A stretch of DNA of 60,008 nt from Bacillus sp. AFS041924. Its GTDB lineage: Bacteria > Bacillota > Bacilli > Bacillales > Bacillaceae_G. Positions within the stretch are counted from its first letter, which is position 1; every line of letters begins with the position of its first letter. The stretch is from NCBI RefSeq assembly GCF_002577195.1, contig NZ_NULG01000006.1, forward strand, positions 1-60,008, written 5' to 3'. Below, in pieces: positions 45,941 to 55,676 of this stretch. The notes under the pieces are model-generated. The model saw nothing but the letters and a program-made list of their open reading frames with translations. It had not been told where the DNA came from and made no database searches. The position numbers and the translations under genes are program-made.

Positions 45941-47671
45941 ATGTATTATAAAAATCAATTCAAAAAATGGCATGATCATTCACTACTAGATGTTGAATTA
46001 AAAGCACAACTAGAACAAATGAAATCAAACGAAAAACTAATAGAAGAAAGCTTCTACAAAAACCTAGAATTCGGAACAGGCGGAATGCGAGGAGAACTTG
46101 GCGCAGGAACAAACCGTCTTAACATTTACACAGTACGAAAAGCATCAGAAGGACTAGCACGCTTCATCGAGAACCAAGGTGAAGAAGCAAAAATTCAAGG
46201 TGTAGTAATTGCTTACGACTCTCGCCACAAATCTCCTGAATTTGCAATGGAAGCTGCAACAACTCTTGGAGCACATGGTATCAAAACATATGTATTCGAA
46301 AGCTTACGTCCAACTCCAGTCTTATCTTTTGCGGTTCGTTATTTAGGTGCTTTCAGTGGAATCGTCCTTACTGCAAGTCATAATCCACCTGAATACAACG
46401 GATACAAAGTATATGGTCCTGATGGTGGTCAATTACCTCCTGCAGAAGCAGATGAATTAATTAGCTTCGTAGATCAGGTTGAAGATGAATTATCAGTAGA
46501 AGTAGCTTCAAAAGAAGATCTACTAACTAATGGTTTACTGGAAATAATCGGTGAAAAAGTAGACTCAGCTTATTTAAAAGAGTTAAAAACAGTAGTTGTA
46601 AATGCTGAAATTGTAGAAAAGCATGCGAAGGATTTAAATATTGTCTTCTCACCATTACACGGGACATCTAATATTCCTGTACGTAATGGATTAAGTATGT
46701 TAGGTTATTCGAATGTTACTGTAGTTAAAGAACAGGAGCTTCCAGATACAAACTTTACAACTGTAAAATCTCCGAATCCAGAAGAACATGTGGCGTTTGA
46801 ATTAAGTATTCAATATGGTGAGCAAGTAAATGCAGATGTATTAATTACAACTGATCCGGATGCAGACCGTTTAGGTGTTGCTGTGCGCAACTCTGAAGGT
46901 GAGTTTATTATTTTAACAGGTAACCAAACCGGTGCGTTAATGCTTGAGTATTTAATATCTCAAAAGAAATCACTTGGAAATTTACCTGAAAATGGTGTAG
47001 TTTTAAAAACAATCGTTACATCTGAAATTGGAAGAGTGATTGCACAAAACTATGGCATTGAGACGATTGATACACTTACAGGGTTTAAGTTTATTGGTGA
47101 GAAAATTAAAGAATATGAACAATCAGGTGAGTACAAGTTCCAATTTGGCTATGAAGAAAGCTATGGTTATCTAATTCGTGATTTTGTACGTGATAAAGAT
47201 GCAGTTCAATCTGTTATTTTAGCTTGTGAAGTATCTGCATACTATAAGTCTCAAGGTAAAACATTATATGATGGGTTACTAGAAATCTTTGAAAAGTATG
47301 GTTTCTTTAAAGAAGACTTGGTTTCTATGACATTGAAGGGGAAAGATGGAGCTGAGCAAATTCAACAAATGATGAATGAGTTTCGTATGAACCCACCGAA
47401 AGAATTTGCTGGTCTTGGAGTATCAGTAATTGAAGACTATAAGGAAAGTACTAAAACAAATCTTGAAAATGGTACTACAGTTGAAATTAATCTGCCAAAA
47501 TCAAATGTTCTAAAATACATTTTATCTGATGAATCATGGTGCGCATTACGACCATCAGGTACTGAGCCGAAAATTAAATTCTATTTCGGCGTAAAAGGAA
47601 ATTCTTTAGAAAATAGCAGTGAAAAATTAGAAACTATTAAAAAAGATTTATTAAGTCGTTTTGACAAATAA
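45941..47671 (+). CDS. pgcA: Alpha-phosphoglucomutase / phospho-sugar mutase
   Basis: A 576-aa mutase interconverting glucose-6-phosphate and glucose-1-phosphate. [15 protein letters not shown] carries the phosphoserine Ser146, [10 protein letters not shown] binds magnesium, TGFKFIGEK and [10 protein letters not shown] form the sugar loop, and [13 protein letters not shown] the phosphate site. Length fits PgcA of bacilli. It supplies glucose-1-phosphate to galU and rfbA and sits between the two duplicated blocks. It has its own leader and terminator. Confidence 0.94.
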   Translation: MYYKNQFKKWHDHSLLDVELKAQLEQMKSNEKLIEESFYKNLEFGTGGMRGELGAGTNRLNIYTVRKASEGLARFIENQGEEAKIQGVVIAYDSRHKSPEFAMEAATTLGAHGIKTYVFESLRPTPVLSFAVRYLGAFSGIVLTASHNPPEYNGYKVYGPDGGQLPPAEADELISFVDQVEDELSVEVASKEDLLTNGLLEIIGEKVDSAYLKELKTVVVNAEIVEKHAKDLNIVFSPLHGTSNIPVRNGLSMLGYSNVTVVKEQELPDTNFTTVKSPNPEEHVAFELSIQYGEQVNADVLITTDPDADRLGVAVRNSEGEFIILTGNQTGALMLEYLISQKKSLGNLPENGVVLKTIVTSEIGRVIAQNYGIETIDTLTGFKFIGEKIKEYEQSGEYKFQFGYEESYGYLIRDFVRDKDAVQSVILACEVSAYYKSQGKTLYDGLLEIFEKYGFFKEDLVSMTLKGKDGAEQIQQMMNEFRMNPPKEFAGLGVSVIEDYKESTKTNLENGTTVEINLPKSNVLKYILSDESWCALRPSGTEPKIKFYFGVKGNSLENSSEKLETIKKDLLSRFDK

Positions 47672-47681
47672 AAGAATTGAT

Positions 47682-47719
47682 GCACAGGTGAATCTTAAAA
47701 GAAGATCCTGTGCTTTTTT
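47682..47719 (+). terminator. Intrinsic terminator after pgcA
   Basis: GCACAGG and CCTGTGC form the stem with a long loop, then TTTTTT. Confidence 0.85.
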
Positions 47720-47791
47720 ATTATTTTGACTTGAAATTAGGGAAGATGATTAGATTATATAATAGAAGAAACTAAAAAAGGAGAGGTTATC

Positions 47792-48778
47792 ATGATTCTA
47801 GTTGTTGGTGGAGCGGGATACATAGGTAGTCATACAGTTAAGGAACTAGTCGAGCAAAATTATGAAGTAGTTGTATTAGATAATCTAACAACTGGTCACC
47901 GAGATGCAGTAGATGAGCGAGCAATCTTTGTTGAAGGTGATTTAGGTGATACAACTGTTTTAGAGCATATTTTTTCTACTTATAAAATTGATGCCGTAAT
48001 GCATTTTGCTGCTTATAGCTTAGTAGGAGAATCAGTCACTAATCCATTAAAATATTATCAAAACAATGTTGGGGCAACACTAGCATTATTAGAAAATATG
48101 ATGAAGTACAATGTGAAGAAATTTATTTTTTCTTCTACTGCAGCAACATATGGTATTCCTGAAGTTGATATCATTACAGAAGAAACAGTTACAAATCCCA
48201 TCAATCCATATGGGCAATCTAAATTAATGATTGAAAAAATACTAGCTGATTTCCATAAAGCATATGGTTTAGGTTATGTTGTACTACGTTACTTTAATGC
48301 TGCTGGAGCACATGAAACGGGATTAATTGGTGAGGATCACACACCTGAAACACACTTAATTCCACTTGTACTACAGCATTTACTTGGTCAACGTGAATCA
48401 ATCAGCGTATTTGGAAGTGACTATTCAACTCCAGATGGTACATGTATACGTGATTACATTCATATTACAGACTTGGCATCAGCACATATTTTAGCACTAG
48501 CAAGCTTACTAGAAAATGGGGACCTTAATAAGACATACAATTTAGGGAATGGAAAAGGATTTTCTGTAAAAGAGATTATACAAACATGTGAACGAATCGC
48601 AGAAAAAAATGCAAATATAATCTTTACTGACCGTCGCGAAGGTGATCCGGCTCAACTAATTGCTTCATCGCAAAAAATCTATGATGAATTAGGCTGGGAG
48701 ACAAAATTTTCTTTAGAGCAAATAATTAAAACGGCTTGGAATTGGCATCAAAATAATCCGAATGGATTTAAGAAATAA
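47792..48778 (+). CDS. galE: UDP-glucose 4-epimerase
   Basis: A 328-aa GalE interconverting UDP-glucose and UDP-galactose. GGAGYIGSHTV binds NAD, SSTAATYG and NPYGQSK (Tyr140, Lys144) are catalytic, and LRYFNAAGAH is typical of GalE. Start after AAAGGAGAGGTTATC. Two relatives lie in this window: a pseudogene at 40264 and a shrunken ORF at 54960. This is the only complete copy. Confidence 0.94.
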   Translation: MILVVGGAGYIGSHTVKELVEQNYEVVVLDNLTTGHRDAVDERAIFVEGDLGDTTVLEHIFSTYKIDAVMHFAAYSLVGESVTNPLKYYQNNVGATLALLENMMKYNVKKFIFSSTAATYGIPEVDIITEETVTNPINPYGQSKLMIEKILADFHKAYGLGYVVLRYFNAAGAHETGLIGEDHTPETHLIPLVLQHLLGQRESISVFGSDYSTPDGTCIRDYIHITDLASAHILALASLLENGDLNKTYNLGNGKGFSVKEIIQTCERIAEKNANIIFTDRREGDPAQLIASSQKIYDELGWETKFSLEQIIKTAWNWHQNNPNGFKK

Positions 48779-48797
48779 TAAATTGTGAACGAAACTT

Positions 48798-48833
48798 AAC
48801 AAGACTTTAGTATATGAAGTCTTGTTGTTGTTT
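48798..48833 (+). terminator. Terminator after galE
   Basis: AACAAGACT and AGTCTTGTT form the stem, followed by GTTGTTT, a weak T run. Confidence 0.7.
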
Positions 48834-48953
48834 ATTATTAGAATTTTATGAAACAACTTTTAAAAAAAATGCAAAAAGTTGTTCAATCAAGTAAGATAGA
48901 AATTAGTAATGCTAAATTTTACAAATTAAATTCCTAATTAAAGGAGAATAATC

Positions 48954-49907
48954 TTGTCCAGATCAGAAAAACGCAATACTAAAAAAATGTCCACAACAAA
49001 AAAATTACTATTAATACTAGTTAGTCTATTAGTTGTAATTGGCTTAGGCATAGGCGGTTATGCATATTCAATTTACCATAACGTAAATAAAACATCTGAC
49101 GCAATCTATAAAGACATAAAGAAAACAGATAAACGAAAAGAAGAAGTAAGTGTTGAAAAGAAAGAACCTTTTTCTATTTTACTATTAGGTGTTGACCACC
49201 GACCTGGTGATAAAGGGCGTTCGGATACAATGATTGTGTTAACAGTTAATCCGAATACAAATACTACAAAAATGGTTAGTATTCCGCGTGATACAAGAAC
49301 AGAAATCGTTGGTAAAGGGAAAGTAGATAAAATTAACCATGCATATGCGTTTGGTGGAATCCAAATGTCCGTTGATACAGTAGAAAATTTCTTGAACATT
49401 CCAATTGATTATTATCTTGAAGTGAATATGGAAGGTTTTAAAGATATCGTTGATGCAGTAGGTGGAGTTGATGTGAATAATGACTTAGACTTTACTGATG
49501 GAGGTATTCACTTCGCAAAAGGAAATATCCATCTAGATGGTGACGAAGCTTTAGTATTTTCTCGTATGCGTAAATTAGACACACGAGGTGACTTCGGACG
49601 TCAGCTTCGACAAAGACAAGTTCTTGAAGCGGTTGTGAAAAAAGGAGCATCGATCTCCTCTTTAACTAACTATCAATCCATGTTACAAGCCGTTCAAAAA
49701 AATATTGTGACGAATATCAATTTAAGCGATATGATTTCAATTCAGAAAGATTATCGTGTGGCTGCGAAGAATATTACTGAAACCCAAGTTAAAGGTGAAA
49801 GTAAGAAAATTGATGGAATCTGGTATGTAATTGTATCGAAAGAAGAACAAGATACTATATCAAATGATCTTCGTCAGCATTTAGAATTACCTTTGGAAAC
49901 AAAATAA
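48954..49907 (+). CDS. LCP family wall-polymer ligase (LytR-CpsA-Psr, TagTUV-like)
   Basis: A 317-aa membrane-anchored enzyme. One N-terminal helix (about 18-37) is followed by an extracellular LCP domain with LLLGVDHRPGDKGRSDTMIVLTVNP, SIPRDTRTEI, NHAYAFGG and FSRMRKLDTRGDFGR, the arginines and aspartates that bind the lipid pyrophosphate. The TTG start follows AAGGAGAATAATC. The family transfers polysaccharide or teichoic acid from lipid carrier to peptidoglycan. A decayed copy lies at 41169. Confidence 0.92.
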   Translation: MSRSEKRNTKKMSTTKKLLLILVSLLVVIGLGIGGYAYSIYHNVNKTSDAIYKDIKKTDKRKEEVSVEKKEPFSILLLGVDHRPGDKGRSDTMIVLTVNPNTNTTKMVSIPRDTRTEIVGKGKVDKINHAYAFGGIQMSVDTVENFLNIPIDYYLEVNMEGFKDIVDAVGGVDVNNDLDFTDGGIHFAKGNIHLDGDEALVFSRMRKLDTRGDFGRQLRQRQVLEAVVKKGASISSLTNYQSMLQAVQKNIVTNINLSDMISIQKDYRVAAKNITETQVKGESKKIDGIWYVIVSKEEQDTISNDLRQHLELPLETK

Positions 49908-49918
49908 GTTATATTTCA

Positions 49919-49963
49919 TAACCACTGTTAAAAGATAAACTTTTAAACGGTGGTTATTTTTTT
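49919..49963 (+). terminator. Intrinsic terminator after LCP gene
   Basis: TAACCACTGTTAAAAG pairs with CTTTTAAACGGTGGTTA, then TTTTTTT. Confidence 0.88.
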
Positions 49964-50121
49964 ATGTCCTAATTCATCTCTAGGCTTCCACTCATACTTC
50001 GCCTCAATCCTCAACACATTCCAACCACTTAAGAATTTAACCTACACATCCCCTTACTTGTCATCATAATAATATATATATTCCTAAAATCAAGATTAAA
50101 CATATTTAGGAGGTCTTAACA

Positions 50122-51000
50122 ATAAAAGGCATTATACTTGCAGGTGGCAGCGGTACGCGACTTTATCCATTAACAATGGTGACTAGTAAGCAGCTATTAC
50201 CTGTGTATGATAAACCAATGATTTACTATCCATTATCTACTTTAATGCTTGCTGGTATTAGAGAGATTTTAATTATATCGACTCCAGAGGATTTACCTCG
50301 CTTTGAGGCATTGTTAGGTGATGGTTCTCAGTTTGGCATTTCTTTGAAATATAAAGTACAGCCTAGTCCAGATGGTTTGGCTCAAGCATTTATGATTGGT
50401 GAAGAATTTATTGGAAACGATTCTGTTGCGATGATATTAGGTGACAATATTTATTACGGAAGCGGTTTGCGTAGTATGTTGAAGAAAGCAGCGGTTAAAG
50501 AAAACGGAGCAACTGTGTTCGGTTATCATGTACAGGATCCAGAGCGATTTGGTGTTGTTGAATTTGATGAGACTGGTAAAGTTTTAAGTATTGAAGAAAA
50601 GCCAGTAACACCAAAATCAAATTATGCTGTTACTGGATTGTATTTTTATGATAATCGTGTCGTTGAAATTGCTAAGAATGTAAAGCCATCAAGTCGTGGA
50701 GAATTAGAGATTACTTCTATAAATGAAGCTTATTTAAATTTAGGTGAATTAGAAGTGGAGCTATTAGGTCGTGGTTATACGTGGTTAGATACTGGAACAC
50801 ATGAAAGCTTAGTTTCGGCAACGAATTTTGTAAAAACAATTGAAGAGCATCAAGGAATAAAAATTTCTGCTCCAGAAGAAGTTGCATATATAAATGGTTG
50901 GATCGATAAAGAGCAATTATTACGTTTAAGCGAATCGCTTACTAAAACAAGTTATGGGAAATATTTACGTAAAGTCGCTAATGGCGAGATCAAATATTAA
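50122..51000 (+). CDS. rfbA: RfbA/RmlA, block 2, with ATA in place of the start codon
   Basis: The paralog of 42452 is intact over 292 codons, but the first codon is ATA, where block 1 has ATG. A strong ribosome-binding site (TTAGGAGGTCTTAAC) is seven bases before it, at the proper spacing for 50122. The next in-frame ATG (50176) would delete the nucleotide-binding GGSGTRL motif and lacks an RBS. Either initiation occurs at ATA at low efficiency, or the gene is silenced by a start-codon mutation while block 1 supplies the enzyme. The rest of the frame shows no decay. Confidence 0.8.
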   Translation: MKGIILAGGSGTRLYPLTMVTSKQLLPVYDKPMIYYPLSTLMLAGIREILIISTPEDLPRFEALLGDGSQFGISLKYKVQPSPDGLAQAFMIGEEFIGNDSVAMILGDNIYYGSGLRSMLKKAAVKENGATVFGYHVQDPERFGVVEFDETGKVLSIEEKPVTPKSNYAVTGLYFYDNRVVEIAKNVKPSSRGELEITSINEAYLNLGELEVELLGRGYTWLDTGTHESLVSATNFVKTIEEHQGIKISAPEEVAYINGWIDKEQLLRLSESLTKTSYGKYLRKVANGEIKY

Positions 51001-51024
51001 GTAAAGCTTGAGGGGTCATTATTA

Positions 51025-51585
51025 ATGAACATAACAGAAACTTTTATAAAAGGAATTGTAGTGATTGAACCGACTGTTTTTGGTGATCACCGCGGTTGGT
51101 TTATGGAAACATATAATGATTCTAAAATGAAGGATTTTGGAATGGGTTTGACATTTGTTCAAGATAATCAATCATTTTCTGCAATGAAGGGGACTTTGCG
51201 TGGCTTGCATTATCAATTATCTCCTAAAGCACAAACGAAATTAGTGCGTTGTACAAGGGGTTCGATTTTTGATGTAGCGGTCGATATTCGGAAAGGGAGT
51301 CCGACTTACGGAAAATGGTTTGGGATTGAACTAAGTGCAGATAATAAAAAACAGTTATTCATTCCAAAAGGATTTGCTCATGGTTTTATGACGTTAACAG
51401 ATGATGTGGAAGTCCAGTATAAAGTAGATGAGCTATATTCACCTGAATGTGATAGGGGGATTCATTGGAATGATCCACAAATAAAGGTGAAATGGCCAAT
51501 CGATATTTCTCCATTATTATCAGCAAAAGACGAAGCTGCACCGCTATTAAAAGATGCTGAAAATAATTTTATTTATAAGGAGTAA
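51025..51585 (+). CDS. rfbC: dTDP-4-dehydrorhamnose 3,5-epimerase RfbC, block 2
   Basis: A 186-aa epimerase with LRGLHYQLSPKAQTKLVRC and PKGFAHGFMTL, same length as block 1. ATG after TTGAGGGGTCATTATTA. Amino-acid differences from block 1 are scattered and mostly conservative, so both copies seem to be under selection. Confidence 0.94.
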   Translation: MNITETFIKGIVVIEPTVFGDHRGWFMETYNDSKMKDFGMGLTFVQDNQSFSAMKGTLRGLHYQLSPKAQTKLVRCTRGSIFDVAVDIRKGSPTYGKWFGIELSADNKKQLFIPKGFAHGFMTLTDDVEVQYKVDELYSPECDRGIHWNDPQIKVKWPIDISPLLSAKDEAAPLLKDAENNFIYKE

Positions 51586-51589
51586 TAAA

Positions 51590-52465
51590 ATGAAGATTTT
51601 AGTAACTGGTTACGGTGGGCAGCTAGGCTACGATGTTGTTCAAGAATGTGAGCGACATGGTTTAACTGTTAAAGGCTGCGGTCGAAATGAGCTTGATATT
51701 ACTAAGAGAGACTCTGTGTTTTCTTTAATAGATTCATATAAACCAGATGCAATTATTCATTGTGCTGCCTACACAGCGGTAGACAAGGCCGAAGATGACA
51801 AAGAGAATTGCTGGAATGTGAATGTAGAAGGAACGAGGTATTTAGTTGAAGCTGCCAAAAAGCAAAATGCAAAATTCGTTTATGTTAGTACGGACTATGT
51901 ATTTAATGGGAATGGTGAAAATCCGTTTAATGAGGATGATCAACCAGATCCAATCGGCTATTATGGTTTAACAAAGAATGAAGGTGAAAAAGTTGTTCAA
52001 TCTTTAATTGAACAGTATTTCATCGTGCGAGTTTCATGGGTATTCGGTATCAATGGAAATAACTTTATTAAAACAATGCTAAAACTATCAGAATCTAGAA
52101 ATGAGTTAAATATAGTAGGAGATCAAATTGGCTCACCAACTTATACGGTTGATTTAGCTAGATTAATAGTAGAGATAATCAAAACGAACAAATATGGAAT
52201 ATATCATGCGACGAATGAAGGCTTTACTAGTTGGGCAGAATTTGCGTACGAAATTTTTAATCAAACCAATCGTAAAATTTTAATCAATTCGATTTCAACT
52301 GAAGAATATCCTACTCGGGCAGTCCGACCAAAGAATTCGAGATTATCGAAACAAAAGCTAGTTGAAAATGGATTTACCCCACTACCTACGTGGCAGGACG
52401 CATTAGCTAGATATTTAGTTCAACTAAATTTGAGTTCAATTCAAACTAGAGACGAGGTACAGTAA
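51590..52465 (+). CDS. rfbD: dTDP-4-dehydrorhamnose reductase RfbD, block 2
   Basis: A 291-aa reductase with TGYGGQLGYDV, STDYVFNGNG and YYGLTKNEGE. Start 51590 is fixed by AAGGAGTAATAAA and by agreement with block 1; the longer frame from 51554 overlaps rfbC and has no RBS. Four nucleotides separate it from both neighbours. Confidence 0.94.
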   Translation: MKILVTGYGGQLGYDVVQECERHGLTVKGCGRNELDITKRDSVFSLIDSYKPDAIIHCAAYTAVDKAEDDKENCWNVNVEGTRYLVEAAKKQNAKFVYVSTDYVFNGNGENPFNEDDQPDPIGYYGLTKNEGEKVVQSLIEQYFIVRVSWVFGINGNNFIKTMLKLSESRNELNIVGDQIGSPTYTVDLARLIVEIIKTNKYGIYHATNEGFTSWAEFAYEIFNQTNRKILINSISTEEYPTRAVRPKNSRLSKQKLVENGFTPLPTWQDALARYLVQLNLSSIQTRDEVQ

Positions 52466-52469
52466 TAAA

Positions 52470-53471
52470 ATGAAAGTAGCGGTTACAGGCGGTGCCGGAT
52501 TTATTGGTGGCAACTTTGTTCAATATATGCTAAATAAATACCCTTCTTATATTATTTACAATCTAGACTTATTAACTTATGCAGGTGATTTAACAAAGCA
52601 TAAACATATCGAAAGCAATGAAAATTATCACTTTGTAAAAGTTGATATTTCAAATCGTGAAGACATCATGGCGTTATTTAAGAAAGAAAAATTCGACTAT
52701 GTCGTTCATTTTGCAGCAGAAAGTCATGTGGATCGCTCAATAGCAGAACCAGAAATATTCGTCAAAACAAATGTATTAGGAACTCAAGTATTGCTAGACG
52801 CGTCAAAAGCGATAAACATTAAGAAATTTGTCCATGTATCGACAGATGAAGTGTACGGCGAGCTAGATTTTGATCCTACTACATTCTTTACAGAAGAAAC
52901 ACCATTAAAACCGAATAGTCCATACTCAGCAAGTAAAGCATCCTCTGATTTATTAGTTCGGGCGTATTATGAAACGTTCGGATTTCCAATGAATATCACT
53001 CGCTGCTCAAATAACTACGGACCATATCACTTCCCGGAGAAGTTAATTCCTTTAACTATTTCGAGTGTTTTAACGGATCAAAAGATTCCTGTTTATGGAA
53101 CCGGTGAGAATATTCGTGACTGGTTACATGTATATGATCATTGTGCAGCAATCGATTTAGTTTTACACAAAGGGATTAATGGAGAAGTATACAATGTCGG
53201 CGGGCATAATGAAAAAACGAATTTAGAAGTTGTTAAAGCGATTATTAGTACATTAGGCAAATCCGAGGAATTAATTGAATTTGTGACAGATCGTCTTGGC
53301 CACGACAAGCGATACGCCATTGATGCAACGAAACTAGAGCAATTAGGATGGCAACCAAAATACAATTTTGAGACGGGTATTCGTCAAACGATAAAATGGT
53401 ATGTAGATAATAAATGGTGGTGGGAACAAATTATTACTGATAATCGATTGGATTTTAATACTAAAAAATAA
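52470..53471 (+). CDS. rfbB: dTDP-glucose 4,6-dehydratase RfbB, block 2
   Basis: A 333-aa dehydratase with GGAGFIGGNFVQ, VSTDEVYGEL and YSASKASSD, paralogous to 44788. GACGAGGTACAGTAATAAA precedes the ATG. It ends the duplicated block; the two copies diverge most in the last 20 residues. Confidence 0.94.
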   Translation: MKVAVTGGAGFIGGNFVQYMLNKYPSYIIYNLDLLTYAGDLTKHKHIESNENYHFVKVDISNREDIMALFKKEKFDYVVHFAAESHVDRSIAEPEIFVKTNVLGTQVLLDASKAINIKKFVHVSTDEVYGELDFDPTTFFTEETPLKPNSPYSASKASSDLLVRAYYETFGFPMNITRCSNNYGPYHFPEKLIPLTISSVLTDQKIPVYGTGENIRDWLHVYDHCAAIDLVLHKGINGEVYNVGGHNEKTNLEVVKAIISTLGKSEELIEFVTDRLGHDKRYAIDATKLEQLGWQPKYNFETGIRQTIKWYVDNKWWWEQIITDNRLDFNTKK

Positions 53472-53524
53472 ATCGTGAGTGTTAAACTATTAAAAAATTA
53501 TCTATTACAATACAAGAATGGTGG

Positions 53525-53562
53525 AGACTGTCCTTAAAATTTTAAAAGGAGAGTCTTTTTTT
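53525..53562 (+). terminator. Intrinsic terminator after rfb block 2
   Basis: AGACTGTCCTT pairs imperfectly with AAAGGAGAGTCT, then a T run. Confidence 0.75.
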
Positions 53563-53709
53563 CTATTAAAAGGTATCTTCAAGCAATTATTTCAAATGTC
53601 ACTGACTGGTTAAATGAAATCTATGTAATAAGGCCTTATTTACAGAAGTTTATCAAAATGTAAATTATATTAAATTTAGAACATTTGTAATAAAATTCTT
53701 TATCAAGAA

Positions 53710-53738
53710 TTAACTTGTGAATTAAAAGGTGTTATAAT
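53710..53738 (+). promoter_or_regulatory. Candidate promoter of second galU
   Basis: TTAACT at 53710 and the extended -10 TGTTATAAT (TATAAT at 53733-53738) are 17 bp apart. The leader would be about 110 nt. Confidence 0.6.
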
Positions 53739-53856
53739 GTTATATATTATTTTAGAAAAATAGATTGAATTTGAATTTCCTAAAATACTCAATTTTAACG
53801 TTCTTTTTATCTCTTAATAATTAAAATTCTAATTTTAAAAATGCCAGGAGGTAACA

Positions 53857-54744
53857 ATGAAAAAAGTTAGAAAAGCAATTATTCCAGCTGCAGGTTTAGG
53901 AACGCGTTTTTTACCTGCTACGAAAGCATTACCAAAGGAAATGCTCCCTATTGTTGATAAACCTACAATTCAATACATAGTTGAAGAGGCAATTGAATCA
54001 GGAATAGAGGATATTATTATTGTAACAGGAAAAGGAAAACGAGCGATTGAAGATCATTTCGATCATGCTTATGAATTGGAAAAAAATTTAATCGAAAAGA
54101 ATAAGTTTGATATTTTAAAAGAAGTGCAAGCGCCTTCTCAAGTAGCTATTCACTATATAAGACAAAAAGAACCATTAGGACTTGGACACGCTGTTTGGTG
54201 TGCAAGGAAGTTCATTGGCGATGAGCCTTTTGCTGTATTATTAGGTGACGATATCGTTCAAAACGAAAATGGAAAACCAGGTTTACGTCAATTAATGGAT
54301 GAATATGAAGCGACATATTCTTCTGTAATCGGTGTACAAAAGGTGCCTGAAGATGAAACGAATCGATACGGGATCATTGCGCCATTCTCAAGTGAAGGAA
54401 GAAGATACGGAGTAACTGATTTTGTAGAGAAACCAGAAATTGGTACTGCTCCTTCTAATTTAGCGATATTGGGTCGCTATATATTAACGCCAGAAATTTT
54501 TATGTTTCTAGATGAGCAAAAACGTGGTGCGAATAATGAAATTCAATTAACTGATGCGATTCAATCTTTAAATAAAATACAACGTGTATTTGCATATGAG
54601 TTTGAAGGAAAGCGATATGATGTTGGAGACAAATTTGGATTTATTAAAACGACAATCGAAATAGCTTTAAAGAATGAAGAACTCCGCATAGATTTATTAA
54701 AATTAATGAGTGAAATAGTAGAACGCGATTATATGAAAAATTAA
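53857..54744 (+). CDS. galU: UTP--glucose-1-phosphate uridylyltransferase, copy 2
   Basis: A 295-aa paralog of the gene at 28027, with [28 protein letters not shown] and [11 protein letters not shown] after CCAGGAGGTAACA, an excellent RBS, and a better promoter than copy 1. It may be the housekeeping GtaB, while copy 1 serves the polysaccharide operon; this division is inference from position. Confidence 0.93.
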   Translation: MKKVRKAIIPAAGLGTRFLPATKALPKEMLPIVDKPTIQYIVEEAIESGIEDIIIVTGKGKRAIEDHFDHAYELEKNLIEKNKFDILKEVQAPSQVAIHYIRQKEPLGLGHAVWCARKFIGDEPFAVLLGDDIVQNENGKPGLRQLMDEYEATYSSVIGVQKVPEDETNRYGIIAPFSSEGRRYGVTDFVEKPEIGTAPSNLAILGRYILTPEIFMFLDEQKRGANNEIQLTDAIQSLNKIQRVFAYEFEGKRYDVGDKFGFIKTTIEIALKNEELRIDLLKLMSEIVERDYMKN

Positions 54745-54748
54745 CCAG

Positions 54749-54778
54749 AATACGTTCAAGTATGAACGTATTTTTTTA
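54749..54778 (+). terminator. Intrinsic terminator after galU copy 2
   Basis: AATACGTTCA, then AGTA, then TGAACGTATT followed by T residues. Confidence 0.9.
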
Positions 54779-54959
54779 TAAAGTAAAAAAATCATTAACA
54801 AGATCATTGAAATGCCGCGAAGCTCTCCATTCATCCCGTGGTGAAAGAAAGTCCAAGAGAGGAAATAATGAATCCTACTGTTTGATAACAATAATAATGA
54901 AGAAAAAAGTTGGAATATTTCCTGGAAAATGATCGACATATGTAGAAAAGAGGAGAAAA

Positions 54960-55583
54960 ATGATACTAGTAGTGGGTGGGGCAGGCTATATTGGTAGCCA
55001 GATTGTAAAGGAATTATTAGATCAAAGTTTTGAAGTACTTGTTTTGGATAATTTATCGACGGGAAATCGGGTAGCGGTTGATTTTCGAGCTCGATTTATA
55101 GAAGGAAATTTTGAGGATCGTGAATTATTACAAGAAATTTTTTCAGAAAAATCGATTGATGCTGTATTGCATGTCGCTTCTACTAGTTTAGTAGGGGAAT
55201 CACCTGAACATACTATTAAAAATGATCAAACTAATGTATCGGCAATCAATACGTTGTTAGAAACAATGGTCGAATTTAGTGTGAAAAAGTTTATTCTTAC
55301 TATAAATACGACTTCTGATGGAATTCCTAATGAAGAAGATCTAGAAACTAAATCGAGTTTAACGATTGAAAAAGTAATAGAAGATTTCAGCAACATACAT
55401 GGTATGGATTATGCAATACTTCGATCTATAAACAATGATGATACACAAACGTTATTAGGGTATGATTATTCCATTGCTGATGGTACTTGCATTAGCATCA
55501 ATATTCATGATACAAATCTAGTTGAGGCACTTAGATTATCAGTTGAAAAAATGTTAGAACAAGATTATCTCATTTATACTTAA
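54960..55583 (+). CDS. Shrunken GalE-like protein lacking catalytic residues
   Basis: A 207-aa ORF clearly derived from galE: MILVVGGAGYIGSQIVKELL and DYSIADGTCISINIHDTNL align to GalE. The NAD motif is kept, but the Ser/Tyr catalytic pair is gone (SSTAATYG is replaced by TINTTSDG, and the region of NPYGQSK by LETKSS), and two internal blocks of about 30 and 60 residues are missing. All deletions preserve the frame and there is no internal stop. GAGGAGAAAA precedes it. It may be a late pseudogene or a protein with a new non-catalytic role. Confidence 0.65.
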   Translation: MILVVGGAGYIGSQIVKELLDQSFEVLVLDNLSTGNRVAVDFRARFIEGNFEDRELLQEIFSEKSIDAVLHVASTSLVGESPEHTIKNDQTNVSAINTLLETMVEFSVKKFILTINTTSDGIPNEEDLETKSSLTIEKVIEDFSNIHGMDYAILRSINNDDTQTLLGYDYSIADGTCISINIHDTNLVEALRLSVEKMLEQDYLIYT

Positions 55584-55676
55584 AATTTAAATTTAGTAAA
55601 TACTAGGTAAACATATAAAAGTAATATATTATTAATAATTGGAATAGATTATTACATTCAAAGGAGTTTTTTAAAA

